A stretch of 64,000 bases of DNA. It comes from Tautonia rosea. GTDB taxonomy: Bacteria > Planctomycetota > Planctomycetia > Isosphaerales > Isosphaeraceae. Positions 41,574-49,959 of the stretch are shown here, piece after piece; position 1 is the first letter of the stretch, and each line of letters starts with the position of its first letter. The stretch is from NCBI RefSeq assembly GCF_012958305.1, contig NZ_JABBYO010000004.1:434001-498000 (forward strand). The letters are read 5' to 3'. Below the pieces are notes generated by a model. The model was not told the origin of the DNA. It made no database searches and saw only the letters and a program-made list of their open reading frames with translations. Made by a program: the position numbers and the translations under genes.

Positions 41574-42791
41574 ATGCTTCCTGCCGCCGAGCAACTCGAA
41601 CTCCTCCGCCGGGGGATCGACGCGATCACCCCCGAGCCCGACTTCGTGAAGATGCTGGACCACTCGGTCCAGACCGGAACCCCCTTGCGCGTCAAGTACG
41701 GCATCGACCCGACCGGTATCGACGTCCACCTCGGCCACACGGTCCCCCTCCGCAAGCTCCGGCAATTTCAGGACCTCGGCCATACCGCCGTGATCATCAT
41801 CGGCAATTATACTGCCCTCGTCGGCGATCCCTCCGGCCGAGACGAGACCCGAGCCGCCCTCACCGAGGCTCAGGTCGAAGCCAATGCCAAGGACTATCTC
41901 GAACAGGTCGGCAAGATCATCGATCTCGACCGTGCCGAGGTCCACCGAAACGGTGACTGGTTCTCGACCTGGTCGTTTCTCGACGTGCTCGACCTCTGCC
42001 GACGCATGACCCTCGGGCAGATCTCTGCCCGAGACGACTTTTCCAAACGCATTGCCGCCGAAAAACCCGTCTATCTCCACGAATGCCTCTACCCCTTGAT
42101 GCAAGGCTGGGATTCGGTCGAGATCCGGGCCGATGTCGAACTCGGAGGGACCGAGCAACTCTTTAGCCTCCTCGTCGCCCGAGACTTGCAACAGGCTCGC
42201 GGCCAGCGCCCTCAGGTGGCCATCACCCTGCCGATCCTCGTCGGCACCGACGGCCACCGCCGCATGGGCAAGAGCCTCGGCAACTACATCGGGGTGGCCG
42301 AGCCTCCCGAGACCCAGTTCGGGAAGGTCATGAGCATCCCCGACGAGCCGATGCGGCAATTCTTTACCCTGCTCACCAACCTGCCGATGGCCGAGGTCGA
42401 GCAACTGCTCGCTCCTGGCGTCAATCCCCGAGACGCCAAGGAAGCCCTCGGCAAGGCGATCGTCTCCCAGTACTACGGCCCCGAGGCCGCCGAGGCCGCC
42501 GCCCTCGCCTTCCGCCGCCGCGCCGCCGGAGAAGACCCCGATGAGATCCCCGAGGTCACGCTCCCCCGCGATCAGCTCGATGGCGACGGGAAGATCCCCC
42601 TGCCCCGTCTGATCGTCGCCCTGAACCTCGAATCGAGCACCTCGAACGCCCGCCGGGTCATCGAAGGCGGTGGCGTGACCCTTGGTCCCGACCGCGCTGT
42701 TGCCAAAGATCCGAAGCAGGCCATCGCCGTCGAGGACGGGTTGATCGTCCGCGTCGGCAAGAGGAAGATTGCGCGGGTGAAGCTCTCTTAA
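41574..42791 (+). CDS. tyrS: Tyrosyl-tRNA synthetase
   Basis: A 405-residue class I synthetase of bacterial type. The HIGH-type motif is H-L-G-H (residues 52-55) after Y-G-I-D-P-T-G, and the KMSKS-type motif is R-M-G-K-S (230-234). The tyrosine-binding region includes Q-G-W-D-S-V and D-V-E-L-G-G-T-E-Q. The C-terminal S4-like domain ends in N-A-R-R-V-I-E-G-G-G-V. It charges tRNA-Tyr in the cytoplasm. The start ATG follows a short leader and no T-box or riboswitch is visible. The short spacing of the anticodon region places it in the TyrZ-like class, seen by eye only. Confidence 0.97.
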   Translation: MLPAAEQLELLRRGIDAITPEPDFVKMLDHSVQTGTPLRVKYGIDPTGIDVHLGHTVPLRKLRQFQDLGHTAVIIIGNYTALVGDPSGRDETRAALTEAQVEANAKDYLEQVGKIIDLDRAEVHRNGDWFSTWSFLDVLDLCRRMTLGQISARDDFSKRIAAEKPVYLHECLYPLMQGWDSVEIRADVELGGTEQLFSLLVARDLQQARGQRPQVAITLPILVGTDGHRRMGKSLGNYIGVAEPPETQFGKVMSIPDEPMRQFFTLLTNLPMAEVEQLLAPGVNPRDAKEALGKAIVSQYYGPEAAEAAALAFRRRAAGEDPDEIPEVTLPRDQLDGDGKIPLPRLIVALNLESSTSNARRVIEGGGVTLGPDRAVAKDPKQAIAVEDGLIVRVGKRKIARVKLS

Positions 42792-42951
42792 CGCCGATCA
42801 CGCGATCGCGATTGCGAGGCGCGCTATGGCCACCACGGCAGCCGACCGAACCCGCGAGCACGGTGCCACACAGACCGACGCCTCAGACCTCGACCCCCTT
42901 CAACACGACGTCAGAGACGCACTTCCTTCCTGAACAAAGGACGTCCCCCTC

Positions 42952-44019
42952 ATGGCCGAACATGGCATTGGATTCGTCGGCTGCGGCATGATCGCCGAGT
43001 TCCACACCAAGGCGATCAACGAGATCCCGAACGCCCGTGTCGTGGCCGCGTTCGACCCTGTCCGCGAGCGGGCCGAGAAGATCGTCGGCATGGCCGAGGG
43101 GGGAGACGTGGCCGTCTTCGACACCCTCGACGCCATGCTAGCCCACCCCGGCGTCACCGTCGTCAGCGTCTGCACCCCCAGCGGCGCCCACATGGACCCC
43201 GCCGTTGCCGCCGCGAAGGCTGGCAAGCACGTCGTGGTCGAGAAGCCCCTTGAAATCACTCTCCCTCGATGCGACGCGATCATCGAGGCCTGCGACTCGA
43301 CCGGCGTCCGCCTTTGCACGATCTTCCCCTCGCGCTATTCCGCCGCTAATGGCCGCTTGAAGGAGGCGATCGAGGTGGGCCGCTTCGGCCGCTTGACCCT
43401 CGGCGACACCTACATCAAGTGGTGGCGGACCCAGGAATACTACGACTCCGGCGGCTGGCGCGGCACCTGGGCGCTCGACGGCGGCGGGGCGCTCATGAAC
43501 CAATCCATTCATAACGTCGACCTGCTCATCTGGATGATGGGCGAGATCGAGACCGTCACCGCCCTGGCCGCCACCCTCGCCCACGAGCGGATCGAGGTCG
43601 AGGACACCGTCGTCGCCGCCATCCGCTTCAAGAACGGCGCCCTCGGCGTCATCGAGGCCGCCACCAGTGCCTACCCCGGCCTCTCGAAGCGGATCGAGAT
43701 CCACGGAGACCGCGGCTCGGCCCGGATCGAGCAGGACGACATCACCCTCTGGGAGTTCCAGGAGAAGGTCCCCAGCGACAACGACATCATCGCCGCCATG
43801 GCCAAGGCCGGCGCCACCGGCGGCGGCTCCGACCCCCGCGGCATCTCCCACGCCGGCCACCGCGACCAGCTCTCCGACTTCCTCGCCGCCATCGACGAAA
43901 ACCGTCCCCCCTTCGTCGACGGCAAGGAAGGGCGCAAGGCCGTCGAGGTCATCCGCGCCATCTACAAATCCGCCGCCGAAGGGGGCAAGCCGGTAACCTT
44001 GCCTCTGCACGACGCGTGA
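42952..44019 (+). CDS. Gfo/Idh/MocA family oxidoreductase (cytoplasmic)
   Basis: A 355-residue protein with an ATG start preceded by AAAGGACG. Unlike the Tat-type paralogue at 7738-9030 it has no signal and starts directly with G-I-G-F-V-G-C-G-M-I-A-E-F-H, the NAD(P)-binding loop. The family motif V-E-K-P-L-E-I appears near residue 99. The C-terminal domain has G-G-A-L-M-N-Q-S-I-H-N-V-D-L-L, which carries the conserved H of the catalytic region. It is likely to act on a sugar or cyclitol; the substrate is unknown. The two Gfo genes are not close relatives by eye. Confidence 0.95.
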   Translation: MAEHGIGFVGCGMIAEFHTKAINEIPNARVVAAFDPVRERAEKIVGMAEGGDVAVFDTLDAMLAHPGVTVVSVCTPSGAHMDPAVAAAKAGKHVVVEKPLEITLPRCDAIIEACDSTGVRLCTIFPSRYSAANGRLKEAIEVGRFGRLTLGDTYIKWWRTQEYYDSGGWRGTWALDGGGALMNQSIHNVDLLIWMMGEIETVTALAATLAHERIEVEDTVVAAIRFKNGALGVIEAATSAYPGLSKRIEIHGDRGSARIEQDDITLWEFQEKVPSDNDIIAAMAKAGATGGGSDPRGISHAGHRDQLSDFLAAIDENRPPFVDGKEGRKAVEVIRAIYKSAAEGGKPVTLPLHDA

Positions 44020-44121
44020 GCCGTCATCACCTCGTCGGACAGACCGAACATCCTGCCCGACGGGCTTCCGACGACTCCGCGTGGCCATCAGGCTGCAGCC
44101 GAAGCCTTGGACCTGCTCGTC

Positions 44122-44394
44122 ATGGCATGGAAGAAAACGCTCGTCCGGGTTCTCCGAGGGACAGCCGACTCCTCGATCCGATTTGACGAGGTTCGGCTGT
44201 TACTGGAACACCCTGGATTCGAGGAACGAATTCGAGGAGGCCATCACATCTTTACGCGAGAAGGGATTGAGGAGATCCTCAATCTCCAACCTCGTGGAGC
44301 TTTAGCCAAGGCCTACCAGATCAAGCAAGTTCGAGACGTGATCGTTCAATATCAATTGGCGGGGAACGACGATGAACACAAATTCACGTTATGA
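44122..44394 (+). CDS. hicA: HicA family mRNA interferase toxin
   Basis: About 90 residues from the ATG at 44122. R-I-R-G-G-H-H-I-F-T-R-E-G-I-E-E-I-L-N-L-Q-P carries the HicA double-stranded-RNA-binding-like fold and its catalytic histidine; K-A-Y-Q-I-K-Q-V-R-D-V-I follows, as in the larger HicA subgroup. HicA toxins cut mRNA. The stop overlaps the hicB-like start by 23 bases, so the pair is translationally coupled in the usual toxin-then-antitoxin order. A TTG at 44107 is a possible alternative start. Whether it is an active toxin is not shown. Confidence 0.9.
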   Translation: MAWKKTLVRVLRGTADSSIRFDEVRLLLEHPGFEERIRGGHHIFTREGIEEILNLQPRGALAKAYQIKQVRDVIVQYQLAGNDDEHKFTL

Positions 44395-44590
44395 AGTCAT
44401 TCTCTATTGGAGCGATGCAGACCAGGCGTTCATCGCCGAGGTCCCCGAACTCCCCGGATGTGCCGCGGACGGCCTTTCCTATCGAGAAGCGCTCGATGCA
44501 GTTGAGGTGGTGATCGCTCAATGGATCGAGACAGCGAAGGAACTCGGCAGGCCTATTCCAAAACCTCGGGGTCGTTTAATATTCGCTTGA
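44372..44590 (+). CDS. hicB: HicB family antitoxin, short form
   Basis: A 72-residue protein. It has the HicB core: Y-E-V-I-L-Y-W-S-D-A-D-Q-A-F-I-A-E-V-P-E-L-P-G-C-A-A-D-G and the helix that follows. Long HicB proteins end in a helix-turn-helix or ribbon-helix-helix that represses the operon; here the chain ends soon after the core (P-K-P-R-G-R-L-I-F-A), so no DNA-binding domain is present. It should bind and neutralise the HicA-like protein. The start overlaps the end of the toxin gene. Confidence 0.9.
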   Translation: MNTNSRYEVILYWSDADQAFIAEVPELPGCAADGLSYREALDAVEVVIAQWIETAKELGRPIPKPRGRLIFA

Positions 44591-44694
44591 ATGATTCATT
44601 TCGCATTGTGTGAATTCTTAAAAATCAAAAATTTCTCATTCTGGCTTTCCTTTGAAATCCCCGCAGAGAGTCACTCGGCAAAGGGAGCGAGCGC

Positions 44695-44949
44695 ATGTGG
44701 GACGAACATGAGCGGTTCACCGGGCGATTCGGCCGGGTGTGCGGGTGGTTCATCGTCATGATCGGAGCGGCGATCGCTCTTGTGAGCCTTGTGTTCAATA
44801 CCACCGCCGTCTTCCTGGTGTACGTGAAATTTCTCGCCTTGCTGGGCTTGATCGGCCTCACCTATGCGCTGATACTGCTCGGGATCACGACGATCGCGAA
44901 CGGTTTCTACCAGGGGGTACGAGCGATCTGGATTCGGCACTCGCGGTAA
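44695..44949 (+). CDS. Small two-helix membrane protein
   Basis: An 84-residue protein with an AAAGGGAG about seven bases before the ATG. A short charged N-terminus (M-W-D-E-H-E-R-F) is followed by two hydrophobic helices (about 18-40 and 45-70) and a basic end (R-A-I-W-I-R-H-S-R). No family is recognised. It follows an AT-richer stretch after the hicB-like gene and ends about 60 bases before the lipid A-type acyltransferase, so it may belong to that transcript. Confidence 0.65.
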   Translation: MWDEHERFTGRFGRVCGWFIVMIGAAIALVSLVFNTTAVFLVYVKFLALLGLIGLTYALILLGITTIANGFYQGVRAIWIRHSR

Positions 44950-45006
44950 GCTCGGCACGCTTCGCGTTTCTCACCTCAACATCGTGGCTCAACGGAGTGA
45001 CCGCCG

Positions 45007-45954
45007 ATGTTCCCCAAGCCCGCCCGCGTCAAGCGTCGCAACCGGTTCGTCGACTACGCCGCGTATCTCGGTGTGCGGATGGTCGTCTTCATCGCGCAGT
45101 CGTTGTCGATGCGCCAGTCGTACGCCCTGGCCGATGCCATCGCCGCCCTCGTCTACAAAATCGACAAACGCCATCGGCAAGTCGCCATGGAAAATCTCCG
45201 GCACGCCTTCGGTGATGAGTACACCGACGAACAACGCGACCAGATCGTCCGAGGGGTCTATCGGCATTTCCTCCGCATGGTGATGGAAATGTTGCACATC
45301 CCCAAACGCTTGCACCTGACCACCTGGCGCAAGTTCATCACCCTCAAGGGGCACGGACCGGTGATCGAGCGTCTGCTCAAGGGGGGGCCGATGATCATGC
45401 TTACCGGCCATTATGGCAACTGGGAGATGGCCGGCTACCTCTTCGGCGCCTTCGGCTTCCCACCGCATTCGGTGGCCCGAGTGCTCGACAACCCGTACCT
45501 CGAGCGCTACCTGAAGGAGTTCCGCGAGCAGACCGGCCAGAAGATGATCGCCAAGCGTGGCGGCTCCGACGAGATGCTCGACGTCCTCCAGTCCGGCGGC
45601 CTCCTCTCCATGCTCGGCGATCAGGACGCCGGTCCGAAGGGCTTGTTCGTCGACTTCTTCGGACGACCCGCCTCCACCTTCAAGGCTATTGCCCTGCTCG
45701 CCATCGAGTTCAACGCCCCGATCGTCGTCGGCGGCGCGCGTCGGGTCGGAGACGACTTCCAGTACCTCGTCGAGGTCGAGGAGATCATCGACGTCAACAC
45801 CGACGACGCCTCCCCCGACTTCATCCGCGAGCTGACCCAGCGCTACACCGCCGCCCTCGAACGCATGGTCCGGCGCGATCCGACCCAGTATCTCTGGCTC
45901 CATCGCCGCTGGAAAAACCAGCCGAAGGCCAAACGATCGAAGGCCGCCGCCTGA
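45007..45954 (+). CDS. Lysophospholipid / lipid A biosynthesis acyltransferase (LpxL/HtrB-like)
   Basis: A 315-residue protein. An N-terminal membrane-associated helix is followed by E-N-L-R-H-A-F-G, then the acyltransferase motif H-Y-G-N-W-E (the H-X4-E catalytic pair) and G-D-Q-D-A-G-P-K-G-L-F-V-D-F-F-G-R-P-A. These are the marks of the LpxL/HtrB family that transfers acyl chains to lipid A precursors or related lipids at the inner membrane. The C-terminus is rich in Lys and Arg. It ends at a shared terminator with the converging MBL-fold gene. Confidence 0.93.
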   Translation: MFPKPARVKRRNRFVDYAAYLGVRMVVFIAQSLSMRQSYALADAIAALVYKIDKRHRQVAMENLRHAFGDEYTDEQRDQIVRGVYRHFLRMVMEMLHIPKRLHLTTWRKFITLKGHGPVIERLLKGGPMIMLTGHYGNWEMAGYLFGAFGFPPHSVARVLDNPYLERYLKEFREQTGQKMIAKRGGSDEMLDVLQSGGLLSMLGDQDAGPKGLFVDFFGRPASTFKAIALLAIEFNAPIVVGGARRVGDDFQYLVEVEEIIDVNTDDASPDFIRELTQRYTAALERMVRRDPTQYLWLHRRWKNQPKAKRSKAAA

Positions 45955-45966
45955 CGGACCATCAAT

Positions 45967-45999
45967 CCCGAGGGCCGTCGCTCGTGCTTGGCCCTCGGG
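45967..45999. terminator. Shared terminator hairpin between convergent genes
   Basis: CCCGAGGGCC (45967-45976) pairs perfectly with GGCCCTCGGG (45990-45999) across a 13-base loop, between the acyltransferase stop (45954) and the MBL-fold gene stop (46012). The T-tails are weak on both sides, but the stem is strong. Confidence 0.7.
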
Positions 46000-46011
46000 T
46001 TCCGCAAATCA

Positions 46012-47106
46012 TTACTTTGATTCGAACGTTTTCATCTCTCCATTCGTTCCGATCCGGATGGAATACGCCGATCCGTCCGGCTCGACGTGAATATGGAGAA
46101 ACTGGCCCCCCTCGGGGTCATCGTTGGCAATCAGCGCCGGATCGGTGTTGTCCTCGGGTCCGGTGGTTACGTTGCGGTGCATCTGGTAGTTGGCCTGGAT
46201 GCTCGGAATCGATTTCAGGAGATGCACCACCGATGCCGACCCTCCTTTGCGCGGGCCGTTGTTCATCACGGTCACCGTGGGCTGAATCGTTCGAATCAAG
46301 GTCGGATGATTTGACGTTTCCAGCCCATGATGCGTGACCTGATACACGTCGATCCCATGATCGTCGTTCTCTCGATCGTCCGTCGCTCGAATCTGATCGA
46401 CCGGGCACACTAGCTGCCGCTCGATGTTCCAGGTCAGATCGCCGCAATCGAGGAAGTCAAACGCACCGAGTCGAACGACCAGCGCGATGCTTCGGGCGTT
46501 GTCCGAGGTGTCCTCGGCCTTGTCGGCGGGCAGGTCGTCGCACCGAGCATTGGTCCCCCCTTCGCCTTCCTCGCAGCAGCCCAGCACCTTCCCGCCCGAC
46601 GCCAGCACGACGGCCGATACCTCGCCTGCCAAAGGGAGCGTGTCGCCCGGCTTCAACACGGTCCGGTTTCCCTCGGCGGCGTTCAGATACGCCACAAGTA
46701 ACGGGTTGTCGTCCTTTGGCCCGTCCGGAAAATCCAGCCCCTCCAGCGCATCCGACGGCAAACCTCGATCCCAGTAGCGACCGATCGGAATCAACTTTGC
46801 CAGGCCCTCGACCCCGCCGTAATGGTCGGTATGCCAGTGGGTTGTCACCAGATGATCGAGCCGATCCAGACCCGCGACGTTTTTCAACACATGCACAATC
46901 CGCTTCGGGTCGCGATCGTCGAACCCAGGCCAACCGGAATCAATCAAGATCGACTCGCGTTCCGGAGTGATGATCAACGTGGCTGCGCCTCCAAGCACAT
47001 CCACGAAGTAAAGATCAAGCCCCTGCTCCTGCCCCTTGGCGGCACTCGGCACGAGCACGGCGATCGAAACGAACAAACAGGCAATCCGCGAGCGATGGGC
47101 GATCAT
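46012..47106 (-). CDS. Secreted MBL-fold (metallo-beta-lactamase superfamily) hydrolase
   Basis: A 364-residue protein with a signal peptide (R-I-A-C-L-F-V-S-I-A-V-L-V-P-S-A-A-K-G). After L-Y-F-V-D-V-L-G-G-A-A and I-L-I-D-S-G comes the metal motif H-W-H-T-D-H-Y-G-G near residue 90, then D-C-G-D-L-T and V-T-H-H-G, in the layout of the ComEC-like MBL group. It should be periplasmic. Substrate is unknown; the D-V-L-G-G-A-A start is used by nuclease- and lactonase-like members alike. It follows the DUF1464 gene by 78 bases on the same strand and may share its transcript. Confidence 0.9.
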   Translation of the reverse strand: MIAHRSRIACLFVSIAVLVPSAAKGQEQGLDLYFVDVLGGAATLIITPERESILIDSGWPGFDDRDPKRIVHVLKNVAGLDRLDHLVTTHWHTDHYGGVEGLAKLIPIGRYWDRGLPSDALEGLDFPDGPKDDNPLLVAYLNAAEGNRTVLKPGDTLPLAGEVSAVVLASGGKVLGCCEEGEGGTNARCDDLPADKAEDTSDNARSIALVVRLGAFDFLDCGDLTWNIERQLVCPVDQIRATDDRENDDHGIDVYQVTHHGLETSNHPTLIRTIQPTVTVMNNGPRKGGSASVVHLLKSIPSIQANYQMHRNVTTGPEDNTDPALIANDDPEGGQFLHIHVEPDGSAYSIRIGTNGEMKTFESK

Positions 47107-47184
47107 GGGGAGAGGGCTCCGATCAGAACGGCGAAGGCTTCGGAAACAACCGCTCCCGATTGTGGAGCCACACCCGGAGCCGGA

Positions 47185-48210
47185 TCAAGCGGGCGGTGAC
47201 TTTTCCTCATCTACAACTCGCTTCAGAGGCGCCAGCCCATCGAGCACTGTGCCCGACGATTCCCGGAGCCGGAGCGACTCCACCAGATCGGCATGCCGTC
47301 CTCCCTGGAGGCCGTCGGCCAGCAACGCCGCCCCCTGCGCCGCGTGCTTGACCCACGCGCCAGGCAGAGAATCCAATCGAACGCACCGGCCGAATCGGGC
47401 CACCGTTTCCTCGACAACCAGGGCCAGATCGGGACGATTCGCGGCCGATCCCGAAAGGTAAATCCGATCAATCGGGGTCAAATCACACAGTCCCGCCAGA
47501 TGCTTGCGCAAGGACTCCACGAACGCAAGCCGGCCGTTTTCCCCCAGGTCATCCAGGCCCCCTCGAAACAGATCCCGTTTCGACAAGGGGCCGAGCCAGT
47601 ACGCCGCCTCGCCGTCCCAGAGCCCCGGTGATCGAACCCCGATCGGCCCGGCCGAACCTGCCGAGGCATCCACGAGTGCGCCGTTCTCGATGATCAGAAT
47701 CGCCGAGAAGGCCGAGCCGATCTCGACCACCGCAAAGGTCGATTGCGAGGGCGGACGACCCCTCGCATCGGCATCCATCCGCAAGGCCAGCGCGGCCACC
47801 GCCACCTTGTCGGCCGTCCCGCGATCAACGGTCAACACCTTCCGGTGTGCGGGGATTGTCGGCAGATGAATCCCCCCCGGCAGAAAGACCACTGGCAGGT
47901 CCGACTTCACCAGCGCGTCGAGCCAGCTCGAAAAGCCTCCCACGCCGAGCGATTGGCCGCGCTCGTCCGGTCGCACCAGGCTCATCCATCGCAGGTCGTT
48001 CGCGGTCACATCAGCCGATCGAACCATCGGTAAACCGTATCCCGAAGGTCCCGCAATCAGATCAAGCGGCTGCCAGTGCTCCAGTTGCTCGATCAGCGAA
48101 CCCGCCGGTGCACTTGGCGGAAGGCGAACCTGATCTACCACGAGCCCATCGACCAGCAACAGCAGGTCAAGACTCCCCGTCCCGGGGTCAGTCCCGACGA
48201 CGCGAGGCAT
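47185..48210 (-). CDS. DUF1464 family ASKHA kinase-like protein
   Basis: About 341 residues from the ATG at 48210. M-P-R-V-V-G-T-D-P-G-T-G-S is the ATP-phosphate loop of the actin/sugar-kinase (ASKHA) fold. The D-L-I-A-G-P-S-G-Y-G segment and L-S-G-S-A-A-N match DUF1464, a mostly archaeal family described as butyrate-kinase-like. It lies 34 bases behind the methylene-H4MPT dehydrogenase and on the same strand as Fae, so a link with the H4MPT C1 pathway is inferred. Neither substrate nor role is known. The alternative TTG start at 48264 overlaps the dehydrogenase end. Confidence 0.8.
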   Translation of the reverse strand: MPRVVGTDPGTGSLDLLLLVDGLVVDQVRLPPSAPAGSLIEQLEHWQPLDLIAGPSGYGLPMVRSADVTANDLRWMSLVRPDERGQSLGVGGFSSWLDALVKSDLPVVFLPGGIHLPTIPAHRKVLTVDRGTADKVAVAALALRMDADARGRPPSQSTFAVVEIGSAFSAILIIENGALVDASAGSAGPIGVRSPGLWDGEAAYWLGPLSKRDLFRGGLDDLGENGRLAFVESLRKHLAGLCDLTPIDRIYLSGSAANRPDLALVVEETVARFGRCVRLDSLPGAWVKHAAQGAALLADGLQGGRHADLVESLRLRESSGTVLDGLAPLKRVVDEEKSPPA

Positions 48211-48244
48211 GGCAGGAGTCTCAAACCGGTCTGCGGGGAGAGGT

Positions 48245-49108
48245 TCAGCCGAGCGCTTCGCCAATCGCGAAGACCTCTTCGGCGTCGAGAATTCGGTCGT
48301 TGGCCTCGAACATCGCTCGAATCGCCCGAGCGTGGATCTTCATCTTCAAGCCGCCCACGCCGATCGCCCCCCACGTGCGGACACCGTCGCGGTCGGCGTC
48401 GCGGTCGTGGACCTCGATTCCTTCGATCCCGAGCGGAGGAACGGCGTTCAGGTCGATCATCACCCGCAAGTCGCTCAGCGTCGTCCGCACCGACTTCGGC
48501 AAGAGCGTCACCCCGGCCGAGCCTGCCGAGACGATGAGCTGACAGCCATCGAGCCCTTCGGCCATGGCGTCGGCATCAACCCCAGCGAGAGGGGTAAGAC
48601 TCGCCCCGGTTGCTTCGCCGATCGCCCGGGCCACCGCTTCGGCCCGATCGAGCTTCCGAGACGATACCGTGACAGCGGCCCCCTGTCGGGCGAGCAACCG
48701 TGCCACCCGCTGGCCGACCGGTCCCGTCGCGGCTAGCACGGCCGCCTTCACCCCTTCGAGCGAACCGCCAAATCCCGCCTTGGCCGACAGTACTGCCGCC
48801 GCTGCGGTCGTGTTGGCCCCGTTCGGGTCGAGCAACACCGAGACGCGAAACGGGCCGAAGAACGCGTCCTTCGCCGCCCTCAGCAACGCCTCGGCCCTGG
48901 CCACATCCGTCCCGCCGATGAACACGGCCGTGTGCTTCAGATCCTGCGGACCCCTCGTGAACAGCCCACCGTACACGAGGTCGCGAACCTGTTCCGGCGC
49001 GACGTTGCCGTGCCGGAACAGGTGATCGACCCCGGCATCCACGGCGACCACGGCGTCGAAGACGCTCGGCTGCGGGTCGGTATCAAGCTGCAGGAGGATC
49101 GTCTTCAT
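48245..49108 (-). CDS. NAD(P)-dependent methylene-tetrahydromethanopterin dehydrogenase (MtdB/MtdC-like)
   Basis: About 287 residues from the ATG at 49108; a TTG at 49132 would add eight residues. The N-terminal half carries D-T-D-P-Q-P-S-V-F-D and the G-L-F-T-R-G-P-x-D-L-K-H-T-A-V-F-I-G-G stretch of the H4MPT-binding domain. The Rossmann part has A-A-T-G-P-V-G-Q-R-V-A-R-L-L. MtdB/MtdC enzymes oxidise methylene-H4MPT to methenyl-H4MPT, the step after formaldehyde capture by Fae. Both genes here are on the same strand, 96 bases apart. Cofactor specificity (NAD or NADP) and the MtdB/MtdC split cannot be decided by eye. Confidence 0.9.
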   Translation of the reverse strand: MKTILLQLDTDPQPSVFDAVVAVDAGVDHLFRHGNVAPEQVRDLVYGGLFTRGPQDLKHTAVFIGGTDVARAEALLRAAKDAFFGPFRVSVLLDPNGANTTAAAAVLSAKAGFGGSLEGVKAAVLAATGPVGQRVARLLARQGAAVTVSSRKLDRAEAVARAIGEATGASLTPLAGVDADAMAEGLDGCQLIVSAGSAGVTLLPKSVRTTLSDLRVMIDLNAVPPLGIEGIEVHDRDADRDGVRTWGAIGVGGLKMKIHARAIRAMFEANDRILDAEEVFAIGEALG

Positions 49109-49148
49109 CGCGGTCACGCCGAGGGGGGGCAATCGGTCGGTCGGTCGG

Positions 49149-49181
49149 CGGTCGAGACCACAAGCCTCTCGCGCTCGACCG
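49149..49181 (-). other. Hairpin between fae and the dehydrogenase gene
   Basis: CGGTCGAG (49149-49156) pairs with CTCGACCG (49174-49181) in the 96-base gap. No T-run follows on the minus strand, so it may protect the upstream fae mRNA end or act as a partial terminator. Confidence 0.35.
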
Positions 49182-49204
49182 ACTAGGGATCGAGAGAGAA
49201 GAAA

Positions 49205-49708
49205 TCAGGCGAACGGGTGCGACGCCGAGTCCTTCTTCTGAACCACTTCCGAGGCGGCCGGCTCGCCCTTCATGGCGCGCTCGATCGAGAGCTTGGTGGC
49301 CTCGTAGTTGAACTGGTTGATCTTGGCCTTGTCCTGTGCGGCCGGGTGAATGAAGACGCCGCACACGATGCAGAGGTCCTCGGCCTTGTCGGCCGGAATG
49401 GTCCCCTCGGCCACGCAGTCGGCCACGGCCTTGGCCACGGCATACTGAGCAGGGCCGAACATCAGGACGGCCTGATCGAGCCCCTTGATCGTGACCTTGG
49501 TGATCAGCACGGTGGCCGGCTTGACGGCCAGGTTCGGCTCCAGGACGGCCAGCAGGTTGGTGTGGCCGTGCGACTGGTTGGCCAGCGCATTGGCGAAGGC
49601 CGCCCCGACCGGCCCGGTCTTGGTGCCGATCATCAGGTCAATGTGGGCGACCTCGTTGCCATCACCAACAAGGGCCTCTCCGACGAGCAGGGTATGATCG
49701 CTTGCCAT
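49205..49708 (-). CDS. fae: Formaldehyde-activating enzyme
   Basis: A 167-residue protein of normal Fae length. [17 protein letters not shown] contains the catalytic histidine (H22), followed by [11 protein letters not shown] and the long helix with the A-D-C-V-A-E-G segment. Fae condenses formaldehyde with tetrahydromethanopterin to methylene-H4MPT, the entry step for formaldehyde detoxification or oxidation. Its product is the substrate of the dehydrogenase encoded next. The start ATG has GGAG nine bases upstream. Later pathway genes (mch, ftr/fhc) are not in the window. Confidence 0.96.
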   Translation of the reverse strand: MASDHTLLVGEALVGDGNEVAHIDLMIGTKTGPVGAAFANALANQSHGHTNLLAVLEPNLAVKPATVLITKVTIKGLDQAVLMFGPAQYAVAKAVADCVAEGTIPADKAEDLCIVCGVFIHPAAQDKAKINQFNYEATKLSIERAMKGEPAASEVVQKKDSASHPFA

Positions 49709-49959
49709 CAGTCAATTCTCCGAGGCGTGTTGCAGAAAGAAACGGGAGGGGGCGGGTTGCTTACGGACAATTGGTCTGCCTGCCGGTCCACTCCTTGCGT
49801 AATGGTCCAACAGGTGGTTGGGTGGCATGATAACAGGACGGTACCGCCTCGCAAGGGTCGGGCGTCGGCTTTGGGGGGGATGGCGGCCCTTGCTCGGGCA
49901 AACCAGGCTCCGGCCCAACGCCCCATCGGGTCCTGAATCGAACGCGGAGCATCCCCCTC

